Below are positions 44,303-55,368 of a stretch of DNA of 64,000 nucleotides, one piece after another; within the stretch, counting starts at the first letter, position 1; each line of letters opens with the position of its first letter. This DNA comes from Phaseolus vulgaris (Eukaryota > Streptophyta > Magnoliopsida > Fabales > Fabaceae). The notes beneath the pieces are model-generated. The model saw only the letters and a list, made by a program, of their open reading frames with translations. It was not told the origin of the DNA and did not search any database. The stretch spans positions 12,961,285 through 13,025,284 of the forward strand of contig NC_023750.2 in the NCBI RefSeq assembly GCF_000499845.2, read 5' to 3'. Made by a program: the position numbers and the translations under genes.

Positions 44303-45791
44303 TCCCTAAGCCAAGAAATGCATAACCAAATCGTTGAAGTCATAGCACGACATCTGAACGCCTTTGCATGGTTTGCCTCAGACATGCCCAGCATCGACCC
44401 TGACTTTCTGTTTCATCGACTCACGATGGACCCAAAGGGTAGGCCTGTCTTACAAAGGCGAAGGAAGTTCAACGAGGAAAGACGCCTGGTTATCAGGCAA
44501 GAAACTCAAAAGTTGTTAAGTGTTGGCGACATAATGAAAATCCAATACACTAAGTGGTTGGCAAACGTGATCTTGGTTAAGAAGGCCAATGGGAAGTGGA
44601 GAATGTGCGTCGATTTTACGGATTTGAACAAGGCCTGTCCGAAGGATTCATACCCACTGCCCAGCATTGACGCCTTGGGGGATAGCGCGTTAGGTTGTCG
44701 ATTTCTCAGCTTTCTGGATTCCTTCTTGGGGTATAACCAAATCCGGATGCACCCCCGAGATGAACATAAGACATCATTCATGACAGAGCTCTCTAGCTAT
44801 TGCTATAAGGTTCGGGCTTAAGAATGTCGGCACAACCTACCAGAGGCTGATGGATAAGGTTCTTGCCCCTACGATAGGGCGAAACGTGCAAGCATATGTG
44901 GATGAAATGGTGTTACCTCCAAGGAGAAGGATGAACACATTGTTAATCTAGAGGAGCTATTCACCACAATAGCCAACTACAATTTGAAGTTGAATCCCGA
45001 AAAGTGCGTATTCAGGGTGGAAGCAAGGAAGTTCTTGAGGTTTCTCCTCACCGAGCGGGGAATAGAGGCGAACCTCGAGAAGTGTGTTGCAATCATCGCA
45101 ATGAGGAGCCCGACCTCGGTGAAGGAGGTACAAAAGCTGACAGGACGAATGGTAGCCCTGTCCCAGTTTTTATCAGTTGGAGGAGACCGGGGGCATCTCT
45201 ATTTCCAATGCTTGAAGAAGAACAACCGATTTGTGTGGACGGGCGAGTGTGAAGAAACGTTCCTCAAGATAAAGGAGTACTTGGTCAACCTGCCTGTTCT
45301 GTGCAAATTGTTGTCAGGTACTCCCCTCTGTCTTTACTTCGCTATCACGGATTGAGCGATCATCTCGGTTGTAGTGCAGGAGCAGAATCACATCCAGAGG
45401 CTTGTGTATTTTGTTAGCAAAGCGTTGTAAGGGCCCGAGGTGCGCTATCAGGCCATTGAGAAGGCGGCCTTAGCAGTGGTATTCGCAACTTGGAGGCTCT
45501 GCTACTATTTTCAAAGCATCACAGTGTTCGTGATGACCGACCTTCCCATCCGTAAGATCTTGTAGAAACCCGACGTGGCGGGACGGATGGCGCGCTGGTC
45601 AGTCGAGTTGTCCGAGTTCGGTGTGCAATATGAGTCCAGAGGACCTATCAAGGGACAAGTTTATGCTGACTTTGTAGTAGATCTCTCCTCGGCAACCACC
45701 CAGTTAGACAGTGGAGATTTCCAATGGGTCCTCTCCGTGGACGGGTCCTCTAACCAGCAAGGCAGTGGAGCTAGTATCATCTTGGAGGGAC
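44303..45791 (+). pseudogene. Element B reverse transcriptase, RNase H and start of second RNase H, broken
   Basis: Continues pol across the CRM2 target duplication: IVEVIARHLNAFAWFASDMP, WRMCVDFTDLNKACPKDSYP, SFLDSFLGYNQIRMHPRDE. At about 44812 a 10-nt deletion removes the conserved MPFG segment and shifts the frame. The active-site box reads YVDE, replacing the second catalytic Asp. RNase H has stops at about 45354, 45428 and 45564. The piece ends within the second RNase H (LSVDGSSNQQGSGASIILEG) at a 170-bp segment repeated at 57101. Confidence 0.78.
45622..45791 (+). repeat. Left copy of a 170-bp direct duplication
   Basis: tgtgcaatatgagtcc to cttggagggac, the Tat second-RNase-H start. 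It recurs at 57101-57270 with six differences. The two copies bracket the 11.3-kb composite. Confidence 0.88.
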
Positions 45792-46616
45792 AAAAACTTG
45801 ATGACCTTTTACGGCAAGTGAACCGCTTTGTCAGAAGTAATAATTGTCCCTAAGGATGGATATCGATCCCACAAGGAACAATAAATTATCAATTACAATA
45901 TTTGCTAAATATAACAACATAACAATAAAAAGAGTTTAGAAGTGATTGTGTTGGCACTGATCAATAAGAAAACAAACAAAGAATTAGTTACTTCAATTGG
46001 AAAAATAGGGATTAGGTTTCATCTTTCCCACTCTCATGTATTTTGATTAGCATGTTAATATTGAGTTCTTTGATTGAAATTGATGCCCGTAGAAAATTCA
46101 TTTATATTGATCTCTCACATATAAAATCCTTAAGAATGTTTCTTAAATATCAATCCCTCGCATATTTATAAAAACAACTTAGAATCACACTCAGACGTTA
46201 ATGGCAATTAACATTTCAAGTCTATCCCTAGCACTCAAATATGCTAAGTATTGATGTTTAGGTCCAAACCCTAAAACTACCTCTCAGTCAGATTTAAGAT
46301 TCTCAATTTGTCACGGAAAGTTAAAAGTAAAACAACAATACCAATAATCAATCAAGAACTGAATATTAATATATAAGATATCACCTCAATACATAAGAGT
46401 TTGAGCAGATTACTCCCAAACCCAAATGGTAGAATTAGCTACGCATACTTCTAGCACCTTCCATTCTCCCAATTGGTTACAATTCACTTTATGGTGTTTT
46501 CCTCTCAATCTGGCACACTACATTTGAGCCTCTAACACTCTATTTATCCTAGTTTTGTAGGGTTAGGTTGCTTCCTGTGTCGCGTTAATGGGCTAAATGA
46601 TAAAACATAAAAAACC
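45792..46616. other. Unassigned repeat-like segment Y, left side of the composite insertion
   Basis: AT-rich, non-coding. It contains ttttacggcaagtgaaccgc and atatcgatcccacaaggaac, motifs that look like part of a plant LTR-type repeat. A possible TG start is at 45799 (tgatgacc). With 57021-57100, which ends cacttatca, it could be the two parts of one LTR split by segment X, but no target duplication confirms this. Confidence 0.35.
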
Positions 46617-47606
46617 AATCGAGTTAAGGCAAGAGTTTTCCCTAAAAGCATCTCTGACATAAAGGTATACGTTTTATCAAGGTAAGAAATTTGTTACTTT
46701 CATGATTAAGTTAACAACGACTTGTTATATGATTTGTGTTAACATAAAGAGAATGAGTTAAGTAGCAAGGCATGCATTTGTAAAAGATCCCAAAATCAAT
46801 ATACAAAAGAAAGATGAAGATGTTAAGAGAATTTAACATGGGCATAAAATATTACAAACCATAGAAGGTTTGAATTGATCATCCCTTAATTGGCCATCAA
46901 ACACGGTTTTACTCGGGCCGAGTTCTAAGAAATCCATAGTAGGATGGAGTGTTGATGCTTGTTCAAGAGCTACCTCGAATCATACAAGGTAGGATTGGGC
47001 AACATCGTGCTTGAAGGATTTTGTGGCCTTGGCAAGGTTCTCATCTTTACAGGTCAATTCCCCCTTTAGCTTGTCAACTTTGGCCAAGAGTTTGTTCCTT
47101 TCTTCGACCAGGCATGCTGCCTCTTGGGCTCGATCTCCTACCTCTTGTCCTTGCTGGGCAGGAATGCCATTTCACCATATGTTGGGATGTGGGAGTTTGG
47201 ATCCCACAAAGTCTTTCCCTTAGAGCTCTCAGCTTCTCATTCTTGGATGACAATTACGTCTTGGGGCGGAGCATGGCCATTTGAGTGAGCAACATCTTGA
47301 TGTCGGGCTCGACCATCTAGTGAGAGTGCTCAGTAGGGGGAGGAGCAGTTTTCCTTTTTCCTTTGAAGACAAGCCCAAAGGTGGTATCCTCATCCTGCTC
47401 GATCGGGGCTTGAGTATGGAGCTTTCCTTTTTTGCTTCAAAGACTTCTTGGGCATACTGGCAGTCGCCCTCATCTTCTTAGCTAGCTCGACTAGCTCTGC
47501 CTTGTTGATGTTAAACAACATCCTCTCTGCAAAGAAAACAAGTAAATGGTTAATAGCAGTAACAAAGTTATTTTCACCAAGGGTAGGAAGTAAGGAGTAC
47601 CACTGT

Positions 47607-48593
47607 TGATGGAGATCAAGCCCAAGAGAACATGGAGACCACTCATCAAGCTCAAGAAGAGGTGGAGGCACAAATGGAGGACGCCCATGGAGGTCAAAGT
47701 CCACCTCAAAGGATTACAAGAAGCATGTTCAAAGCCTTGGGAGCTAGAGGACATTTATTTTCTCTTTTTGTAGTGTCTTTAGTTGAAGGTGCTTAGAGGG
47801 AAACCTTAGAAACCTCTTTTGTTATAGCATCTTTTAGGTTTTAGTTAGGAGCTTTAGGGGGGTGTATTAGTAGATAGGTGTAGGAGTAGAATAGGGGGTG
47901 CCAAAGTGAAGGAAAGGATCACACCTTCCTTGCTTTGCAAATTAGCGCCGGTTCTAGATGGTTTTGGGAGGGAATTTTGAATTGTTTTAGCTTTCTTTTT
48001 CAGCACCTTAGGCTATAAATAGAGGTGCCTTCCTTGTAAAATTCAGATTTGAATTCATCTAAAGAAACTATACTCAAAATTGGAGTGAGCATTTTGAGAG
48101 CTTTTGAGCTTCTACTCTAGTCTTATCTTGAAGGACCATGGTTTCCTCAAGTGGCGGCTTGCACACTCATCTAGGAGCATCCACACTTCTAGTGGCGTGA
48201 TCATCCAACCTATCTTCCATCTTCATGAGCATTCTCTTCTCCTTCCTTTCTTCTTCTTCAATTTGTTCATGTTGCCTTGTGTTTTGAGTTGTTGTTGTTT
48301 CGGTTCTTCTAATTTTCCAGCACCTATATTCTGTTTGTTTCTTAATTCTGTTCGGTACATTTGATTTTGATTCAAATTCTGTTCGGTCTCTTCTTTTTAA
48401 TTTCCTTTGTTGATTCAATTTGACAATATTTGGTTCATCCAAATGAGTTTGGGATTTGGTACTTGTTATTGGTGAGTTCTTGACTTAGAACCATGATCCA
48501 ACTTCTAAGAAAGTGCCTCTATATTTTTCCAACTCAATGTGATTCCTAAAAGTGTCAAGAATCTTGTTCTATGTGGCTATTGGAATCACATCA
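47607..48593 (+). repeat. 5' LTR of CRM3 (987 bp)
   Basis: TGATGGAGATCAAG to GGAATCACATCA. The first 190 bp repeat the coding tail of gag-pol found in the 3' LTR. Confidence 0.97.
48014..48021 (+). promoter_or_regulatory. TATA box of CRM3
   Basis: tataaata in ggctataaatagaggtgcc; the 3' LTR copy is at 54789-54796. CRM2 has the same ggctataaata context. Confidence 0.75.
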
Positions 48594-48595
48594 TG

Positions 48596-48607
48596 TGGTA
48601 TCATGAG
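48596..48607 (+). promoter_or_regulatory. Primer binding site of CRM3
   Basis: tggtatcatgag, two bases after the LTR. The first eight bases fit the complement of initiator tRNA-Met. Confidence 0.7.
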
Positions 48608-49938
48608 TCTTAGGTTCATTCTTGTTTAATTGTTGAGTTGTGTGCACTTTAATTTCAAGAGCTCTTTAATTTTCTTGCAATTTAAGTTTCTGTTTTAGAA
48701 TTTTAATTGAGTATTCTTGCTGTTTTTCTTTTACACCAAGTGCTTGTGAAAAGGTTTATGGCACTCATAATTCTTATGAGTATGGTTGCTCTTTTGGAAT
48801 GGCATTATCCTTCCTAGAGTTTACCTTAAGCTTCCTTTCACTTGTTGTTAAAATTTGTGATGTGTCTTTTAATTTTGTAATCATGTCAAGTTTTGTCTTA
48901 GTCATGTTATTCCATAATTGTCATTACTTCTAGTAGTACTTTTATTATTTTGATTGTTTCTTGCTTTGGTGTCATATTATTTTCTGAATTGATGTTGATC
49001 CTTTGTGCATTTTCTTTTTAGAATTGAGTTCATACTTGTATTCTAGACCTATACAAGTTCCAATACATCATTTTCTATTATGTCTTTGCTAGTTCATCAT
49101 CCTGTTTTTTATTCCTATTAGGATTCCTCTGTTTCTGAAAAAAGTGCTTACTGTTTTTCCTTATTGCAACTGATTTACGTACTGTAAAATTCTGAAATTC
49201 TGGATTTGAGATATTCAAAGTGTTAGAAAAGAATAGAAAAAAGAATCATTCAAAAATATGAAGTACACAAAAAATGATAAATAAAATAAAAAAAGTGTAC
49301 ATTCCTGCCGAAAAAAATACGGTAATCTGGCAGTGATTTTAAAAAATTTATTTCTCTCAATTGGCTTACTGTTTTTAATTGATTCCAGTGCCATTTTTGA
49401 GTTAACATCTTGAAGTTTCTGTGGTATAAATTTCATAATCCAGTTCGCTCTACAACGTTCCAGTTAAATCAGTGAATATCAAACACAGTTTGCATAAAAA
49501 AAAAAATTTCCAGTAGCTAAATTTTTTGTTTTCTTCATCTACTCTAGTGTTTTTCCTTAGGTTTTCTTTTGTGTGCCTACTTTTCTCATTGAGTTCTTTA
49601 TTTTTCTTGATTGTCTTTCATTCTTACTCTTTGAGTTTGTCTTACATATAGTATTCCTTTTGCAATTACCTTTCCTTGTTTATACCTTTTCTTGTTTGTC
49701 TTTATTGTTTCTTTGGTTTTGTGGTGGTTTGCTCTTAAGATTGGTGTGCTTGCTTTGACATATTTCATTTGAGGATTCCAAGGCCTCAAGATCAGATTGG
49801 AGCAAGAACATTATTTCTTTGAGAGTGATATCTTTTTCAGCTTTAATTTCACTTCGGCAGTTTCAATTGCAAAGCTCACTGTTTTTGCTAATTTTTAACT
49901 TGTTTGCTGTTTTTGTGTTTTTGCTGTTTTAATTACAA
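48608..49938 (+). other. CRM3 untranslated leader
   Basis: 1.33 kb, T-rich, non-coding, colinear with the CRM2 and CRM1 leaders. Short hydrophobic frames here reflect base composition. Confidence 0.75.
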
Positions 49939-52113
49939 ATGGCTGGATTTTCAAGTGATGCTTCCTACAAGCAGAATTCTCCTTCCAAAGCTTCAATTAT
50001 TGGTGAATTACATGAAGCTCAAAGAACAATTAGACGGTTGGAGGAGAAATTGCAAAAGATGGAGGTCCAACAAACTAGACCATCTCCTTCTATCCATGAT
50101 GGACATCATTCTCATAGACCATCTTCAAGAGCTTCTTCAGATGATGTTGGCCGTGAAGATGAGCATAGGAGAAGGAGACCTCCACCCCAAGTCCATGGAC
50201 AAAGACATCATCACCAAGGGGAAAGAATTCACTACGGCAATGGCTTCTACCATGATGCAAAGTCCAAGCTTCCTTCGGTCAAACTACCTTGTTTTAATGG
50301 TTCTAGTGATCCAAATGTGTATTTAGATTGGGAGGCTAAGTGTGAACAAATTTTTGAGATCCATGAGATCCAAGATGAGCATAAGCTCAAGCTAGCCACC
50401 CTAGAGTTTAGTGATTATGCCATGAAATGGTGGCATGGAATTGTAAAGGACATTATCTATCACAAGGGTCCTCCCGTGGACTCTTGGAACTCTTTAAAGG
50501 ATCATATGCGCGCTAGGTTTGTGCCCCCACATTTTAGGAAAGACCTCATGTTGAGACTCCAACGGTTTCAACAAGGCACGCTAAATGTGGATGAATATTA
50601 TAAGGAGCTTGAGACGCTTGTGCTTAAAATTGAATTAGAAGAAAGTGAAGAAGCCATGGTTGCTAGGTTTGTGAGTGGTCTTAGGAAGGATATCCAAGAC
50701 ATTGTTGAGTTACAAGAGTATTCATCATTGGACTCTTTAGTTCATCTTGCAATGAAGGTGGAAGCCCAACTTGCTAAGAAAAACTCTTTTAAAAATGCTT
50801 CCAATGATGGATACTACTCCAAGTCTTGGAGAAACAAAACTTCTTTTTCTAAACATCCTTCCAAAGATTCTTCTTTCAAACCCAAGGAATCTAAGCCATC
50901 AACCTCTAGACCTAAGTCTCCCACTAGAACATCTAACACTAAATGCTTTAAATGTATGGGTTATGGTCATATTGCTGCAAATTGTCCTTCCAAACGAAGT
51001 ATGTACATGCATGAGGGCATTGTAGTTAGTGAGCATGATTCGGATTCTCCAAAGCATTCATTGCATTCTCATGCATCTAGTGAGGAAGAGAGCGAATGTC
51101 CACTTGAAGGGGACTTGTTAGTTGTGAGAAGACTTCTTGGACAAGTTTCACAACCTTTTGATGAAAGTCAAAGGGAAAATATTTTCCATACAAGATGTCT
51201 TATTCAAAACAACATTTGTTCCTTGATAGTGGATGGGGGTAGTTGTGCAAATGTGGCTAGTACAAGAGTAGTAGATAAGCTTGGATTGCCTACTATCTCT
51301 CATACAGAGCCCTACAAGTTACAATGGCTTAGTGAAGTAGGAGAAATAATTGTTAATAAACAAGTCCTCATCCATTTCTCCATTGGAAAATACAAAGATG
51401 AGGTATTATGTGATGTTGTGCCCATGGAAGCCACTCATGTTCTTTTGGGAAGGCCTTGGCAATTTGATAGAAAAGTTTTACATGATGGTTTTACCAACAA
51501 ATTATCTTTTGAATTCCATGGTCACAAGGTTACTTTAAAATCTCTCTCTCCAAGAGAAGTCCATGAGGACCAAGTTATCATGAAGAAAAAGAGGGAGAGT
51601 GAAAAAGATAAAAAAGATAAAAAAGATAAGAGTTCTAAGCCTACACTCCTTGTGTCTAGGCGTGACATTGAAAGGGAAATAGTGGCTCATCATCCTCTTT
51701 TTTTAGCCATCCCTAGAACTCTTAGCATAGAATCACTTGTTGATAGTCCTCATTGCTTGGAAAATTTGGTAGAAGAGTTCAAAGATGTGTTTCAAGATCC
51801 TCCAAATGGACTTCCACCTTTGAGAGGGATTGAGCACCAAATTGATTTGATACCGGGCTCTTCTTTACCAAATCGTCCCGCATATAGGACCAATCCAAGT
51901 GAAACCAAGGAAATTCGCCAACAAGTTGAGGCTTTGATTGAGAAAGGGTGGGTGCAAGATAGCATGAGTCCTTGTGCTATGCCTATCATCTTAGTGCCAA
52001 AAAAGGATGGCACATGGCGAATGTGTTCGGATTGTAGGGCCATAAATAACATAACAATTAAGTATAGGCATCACATACCTAGACTAGATGATTTGTTGGG
52101 TACATGGTTCTAA
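49939..52113 (+). CDS. CRM3 gag, protease and N-terminal RT (truncated by frameshift)
   Basis: Starts [12 protein letters not shown]. Helical region ([13 protein letters not shown]), His/Arg-rich linker, gag core ([37 protein letters not shown]), zinc knuckle [14 protein letters not shown] at about residue 336, protease [11 protein letters not shown] with Asp at about residue 432, then a Lys-rich linker and RT beginning [32 protein letters not shown]. Gag packages RNA, and protease matures the polyprotein. The frame fails after RLDDLL because five bases are missing relative to CRM2, giving a premature stop at 52113. Otherwise the sequence looks functional. Confidence 0.93.
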   Translation: MAGFSSDASYKQNSPSKASIIGELHEAQRTIRRLEEKLQKMEVQQTRPSPSIHDGHHSHRPSSRASSDDVGREDEHRRRRPPPQVHGQRHHHQGERIHYGNGFYHDAKSKLPSVKLPCFNGSSDPNVYLDWEAKCEQIFEIHEIQDEHKLKLATLEFSDYAMKWWHGIVKDIIYHKGPPVDSWNSLKDHMRARFVPPHFRKDLMLRLQRFQQGTLNVDEYYKELETLVLKIELEESEEAMVARFVSGLRKDIQDIVELQEYSSLDSLVHLAMKVEAQLAKKNSFKNASNDGYYSKSWRNKTSFSKHPSKDSSFKPKESKPSTSRPKSPTRTSNTKCFKCMGYGHIAANCPSKRSMYMHEGIVVSEHDSDSPKHSLHSHASSEEESECPLEGDLLVVRRLLGQVSQPFDESQRENIFHTRCLIQNNICSLIVDGGSCANVASTRVVDKLGLPTISHTEPYKLQWLSEVGEIIVNKQVLIHFSIGKYKDEVLCDVVPMEATHVLLGRPWQFDRKVLHDGFTNKLSFEFHGHKVTLKSLSPREVHEDQVIMKKKRESEKDKKDKKDKSSKPTLLVSRRDIEREIVAHHPLFLAIPRTLSIESLVDSPHCLENLVEEFKDVFQDPPNGLPPLRGIEHQIDLIPGSSLPNRPAYRTNPSETKEIRQQVEALIEKGWVQDSMSPCAMPIILVPKKDGTWRMCSDCRAINNITIKYRHHIPRLDDLLGTWF

Positions 52114-54571
52114 AATCTTTTCAAAGATTGATCTTAAAAGCGGCTACAATCAAATCCGTATCAAACTGGGTGATGAATGGAAGACGGCTTTTAAGACCAA
52201 CTTTGGTTTATATGAGTGGTTAGTTATGCCTTTTGGTTTAACTAATGCACCAAGTACCTTCATGCGCCTCATGCATCATGTTCTTAGACCTTTCATTGGT
52301 AAGTTTGTTGTGGTTTACTTTGATGACATTCTCATTTATAGCTTATCTTTGAATGACCATAGGTTGCATGTTAGGCAAGTTTTGGAAACCCTTAGGAAGG
52401 AACATTTGTATGCTAACCTTGCTAAATGTATGTTTGCTCTTGATCATATAGAATTCCTAGGGTTTGTTGTGAGTTGTAAAGGGGTCCATGTGGACAAAAC
52501 AAAGGTGGTGGCCATTCAAAATTGGCCTACACCGAAATCTTTGAATGAGGTCCGAAGTTTTCATGGGCTTGCTTCTTTCTATAGAAGATTTGTCCCAAAC
52601 TTTGGTACCATTGCCGCACCACTCAATGACATAGTGAAAAAGGATGTGGTCTTTCATTGGGGAGAAGCACAACAAAATGCTTTTGATACTTTGAAAGAAA
52701 AATTGACTAATGCTCCCATCTTGGCCCTTCCTAATTTCACTAAGACATTTGAGATTGAGTGTGATGCTTCAAGCATAGGTATTGGGGCTGTTCTCCTTCA
52801 AGAGGGCCACCCCATAGCCTATTTTAGTGAGAAATTGAAGGGAAGTCATCTCAACTATTCCACCTATGATAAGGAATTATATGCACTTGTTAGGGCTTTG
52901 TTTACTTGGCAACACTATCTTTTTCCCAAAGAGTTTGTGATACATAGTGATCATGAATCTCTTAAATATTTGAAAAGCCAAAACAAACTTAACAAGAGGC
53001 ATGCTAAGTGGGTGGAATTCATTGAGCAATTTCCTTATGTGATCAAACACAAGCAAGGCAAAATAAATATTGTGGCGGATGCTCTTTCTAGAAGATACAC
53101 CTTGCTAAATCTTTTAACCTCTCAATATCTTGGTTTTGATCACATTAAGGAACTTTATCATGATGACCTTGATTTTTCTCTCCTCTATCAAGAGTGTCTT
53201 AAGGGAGGACACAAAGACTTTTTTATTCAAGATGGCTTTCTTTTTAAAGGAAAGCGTCTTTGTGTTCCCCAATGCTCTATTAGATTATCTCTTGTTAGAG
53301 AAGCTCATGAGGGGGGCTTAATGGGACATTTTGGGGTTGCTAAAACTTTGGATGTGTTGCATGAACATTTCTTTTGGCCTCATATGCATAAACATGTTCA
53401 TAGTTTGTGTGATAAATGCATAGCTTGCCGCAAAGCTAAATCTAAAATGCATCCCCATGGTCTTTATACTCCTCTTCCTATCCCTTCAATGCCTTGGGTA
53501 GATATATCTATGGATTTCATCTTAGGCTTACCCAAGACATCAAAGGGAAAGGACTCCATTTTTGTGGTAGTGGATCGTTTTTCAAAGATGGCTCACTTTA
53601 TTCCTTGCCACAAAGTGGATGATGCATGCCACATTGCAAACCTCTTCTTCCAAGAAGTGGTTCGCTTGCATGGGATTCCTAGGTCTATAGTGTCCGATAG
53701 AGATCCTAAGTTCTTGAGTCACTTTTGGAAGACCTTGTGGGGCAAGCTTGGAACTAAGCTTTTATTTTCTACCACTTGCCACCCACAAACTGATGGTCAA
53801 ACCGAGGTGGTGAATAGAACTTTGGGACAACTATTGAGATGCTTTATTTCGGGGAATCCTAGAGTGTGGGAGAATTTACTACCCCATGTTGAGTTTGCAT
53901 ATAACCGAGTAGTAAATTCTACCACCTCCCATTCTCCTTTTGAGGTGGTCTATGGGTTTAATCCCCTAACACCTCTTGATCTTCTTCCTATTCCCCTTCT
54001 TGAAGATGTCTTGTGCAAAGATGGGGATGAAAAGGCTTCTTTTGTGAAAAATTTGCATAAAGACATCAAGAAGAGAATTGAGAAGAAGGTTGGCAAGTAT
54101 GCTGAACTTGCCAATAAAAGGAGAAAAGCATTGTTGTTTGATGAGGGCGATTGGGTTTGGCTTCACTTGAGGAAGGATCGTTTTCCTACTCAAAGGAAGT
54201 CCAAACTAATGCCTCGAGGGGATGGACCTTTCCAAGTCCTCAAGAGGATTAATGACAATGCTTATGAGTTAGATATGCCTGATACATTCTTAGGTAGTCA
54301 TACTTTTAATGTCAGCGATCTAACTCCTTTTTCTGTAGGTCTCCAGAATTCGTGGTCGAATTCTCTCCAACTCGGGGAGTATGATGGAGATCAAGCCCAA
54401 GAGAACATGGAGACCACTCATCAAGCTCAAGAAGAGGTGGAGGCACAAATGGAGGACGCCCATGGAGGTCAAAGTCCACCTCAAAGGATTACAAGAAGCA
54501 TGTTCAAAGCCTTGGGAGCTAGAGGACATTTATTTTCTCTTTTTGTAGTGTCTTTAGTTGAAGGTGCTTAG
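52088..54571 (+). CDS. CRM3 RT, RNase H, integrase and LTR-encoded tail (out of frame with gag)
   Basis: The frame resumes as [22 protein letters not shown] active site YFDD at about 52315-52326; RNase [27 protein letters not shown] and DHESLKYL; integrase zinc domain [10 protein letters not shown] ... CDKCIACRK; core [33 protein letters not shown] with all three acidic residues; C-terminal [14 protein letters not shown] and FNVSDLTPF. The last 190 bp lie in the 3' LTR and encode [12 protein letters not shown]. No canonical chromodomain was seen. This fits a CRM-type targeting tail, by lineage knowledge. There is no initiator of its own. Confidence 0.93.
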   Translation: MICWVHGSKIFSKIDLKSGYNQIRIKLGDEWKTAFKTNFGLYEWLVMPFGLTNAPSTFMRLMHHVLRPFIGKFVVVYFDDILIYSLSLNDHRLHVRQVLETLRKEHLYANLAKCMFALDHIEFLGFVVSCKGVHVDKTKVVAIQNWPTPKSLNEVRSFHGLASFYRRFVPNFGTIAAPLNDIVKKDVVFHWGEAQQNAFDTLKEKLTNAPILALPNFTKTFEIECDASSIGIGAVLLQEGHPIAYFSEKLKGSHLNYSTYDKELYALVRALFTWQHYLFPKEFVIHSDHESLKYLKSQNKLNKRHAKWVEFIEQFPYVIKHKQGKINIVADALSRRYTLLNLLTSQYLGFDHIKELYHDDLDFSLLYQECLKGGHKDFFIQDGFLFKGKRLCVPQCSIRLSLVREAHEGGLMGHFGVAKTLDVLHEHFFWPHMHKHVHSLCDKCIACRKAKSKMHPHGLYTPLPIPSMPWVDISMDFILGLPKTSKGKDSIFVVVDRFSKMAHFIPCHKVDDACHIANLFFQEVVRLHGIPRSIVSDRDPKFLSHFWKTLWGKLGTKLLFSTTCHPQTDGQTEVVNRTLGQLLRCFISGNPRVWENLLPHVEFAYNRVVNSTTSHSPFEVVYGFNPLTPLDLLPIPLLEDVLCKDGDEKASFVKNLHKDIKKRIEKKVGKYAELANKRRKALLFDEGDWVWLHLRKDRFPTQRKSKLMPRGDGPFQVLKRINDNAYELDMPDTFLGSHTFNVSDLTPFSVGLQNSWSNSLQLGEYDGDQAQENMETTHQAQEEVEAQMEDAHGGQSPPQRITRSMFKALGARGHLFSLFVVSLVEGA

Positions 54572-55368
54572 AGGGAAACCTTAGAAACCTCTTTTGTTAT
54601 AGCATCTTTTAGGTTTTAGTTAGGAGCTTTAGGGGGGTGTATTAGTAGATAGGTGTAGGAATAGAATAGGGGGTGCCAAAGTGAAGGAAAGGATCACACC
54701 TTCCTTGCTTTGCAAATTAGCGCCGGTTCTAGATGGTTTTGGGAGGGAATTTTGAATTGTTTTAGCTTTCTTTTTCAGCACCTTAGGCTATAAATAGAGG
54801 TGCCTTCCTTGTAAAATTCAGATTTGAATTCATCTAAAGAAACTATACTCAAAATTGGAGTGAGCATTTGGAGAGCTTTTGAGCTTCTACTCTAGTCTTA
54901 TCTTGAAGGACCATGGTTTCCTCAAGTGGCGGCTTGCACACTCATCTAGGAGCATCCATACTTCTAGTGGCGTGATCATCCAACCTATCTTCCATCTTCA
55001 TGAGCATTCTCTTCTCCTTCCTTTCTTCTTCTTCAATTTGTTCATGTTGCCTTGTGTTTTGAGTTGTTGTTGTTTCGGTTCTTCTAATTTTCCAGCACCT
55101 ATATTCTGTTTGTTTCTTAATTCTGTTCGGTACATTTGATTTTGATTCAAATTCTGTTCGGTCTCTTCTTTTTAATTTCCTTTGTTGATTCAATTTGACA
55201 ATATTTGGTTCATCCAAATGAGTTTGGGATTTGGTACTTGTTATTGGTGAGTTCTTGACTTAGAACCATGATCCAACTTCTAAGAAAGTGCCTCTATATT
55301 TTTCCAACTCAAGGTGATTCCTAAAAGTGTCAAGAATCTTGTTCTATGTGGCTATTGGAATCACATCA
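54382..55368 (+). repeat. 3' LTR of CRM3 (987 bp)
   Basis: Differs from 47607-48593 at about 54665, 54869, 54959 and 55314. A ctcggggagta tract just before it is the likely plus-strand primer, inside the coding frame. Confidence 0.97.

Larger units (their letters stand above)
47607..55368 (+). mobile_element. CRM3: young CRM-like chromovirus (7,762 bp), TSD actgt
   Basis: Two 987-bp LTRs with four differences, exact duplications actgt (47602-47606 and 55369-55373), a tRNA-Met-like PBS, a leader and a gag-pol gene running into the 3' LTR. The uninterrupted target is visible in the related copy at 17941-17980. It is the youngest insertion in the window by LTR identity. A 5-nt deletion in RT breaks the polyprotein. 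Confidence 0.97.

Noticed and set aside
47011..47481. Plus-strand small frames
   Set aside because: They are opposite the coiled-coil exon 2 relic of the antisense gene in X.
48104..48442. Frames repeated identically at 48104 and 54879
   Set aside because: They recur only because both are in the CRM3 LTRs; no codon-level sign of coding beyond the pol tail in the first 190 bp.
52085..52120. Programmed frameshift in CRM3
   Set aside because: CRM2 encodes the same junction in one frame and CRM3 lacks exactly five bases; there is no slippery heptamer.
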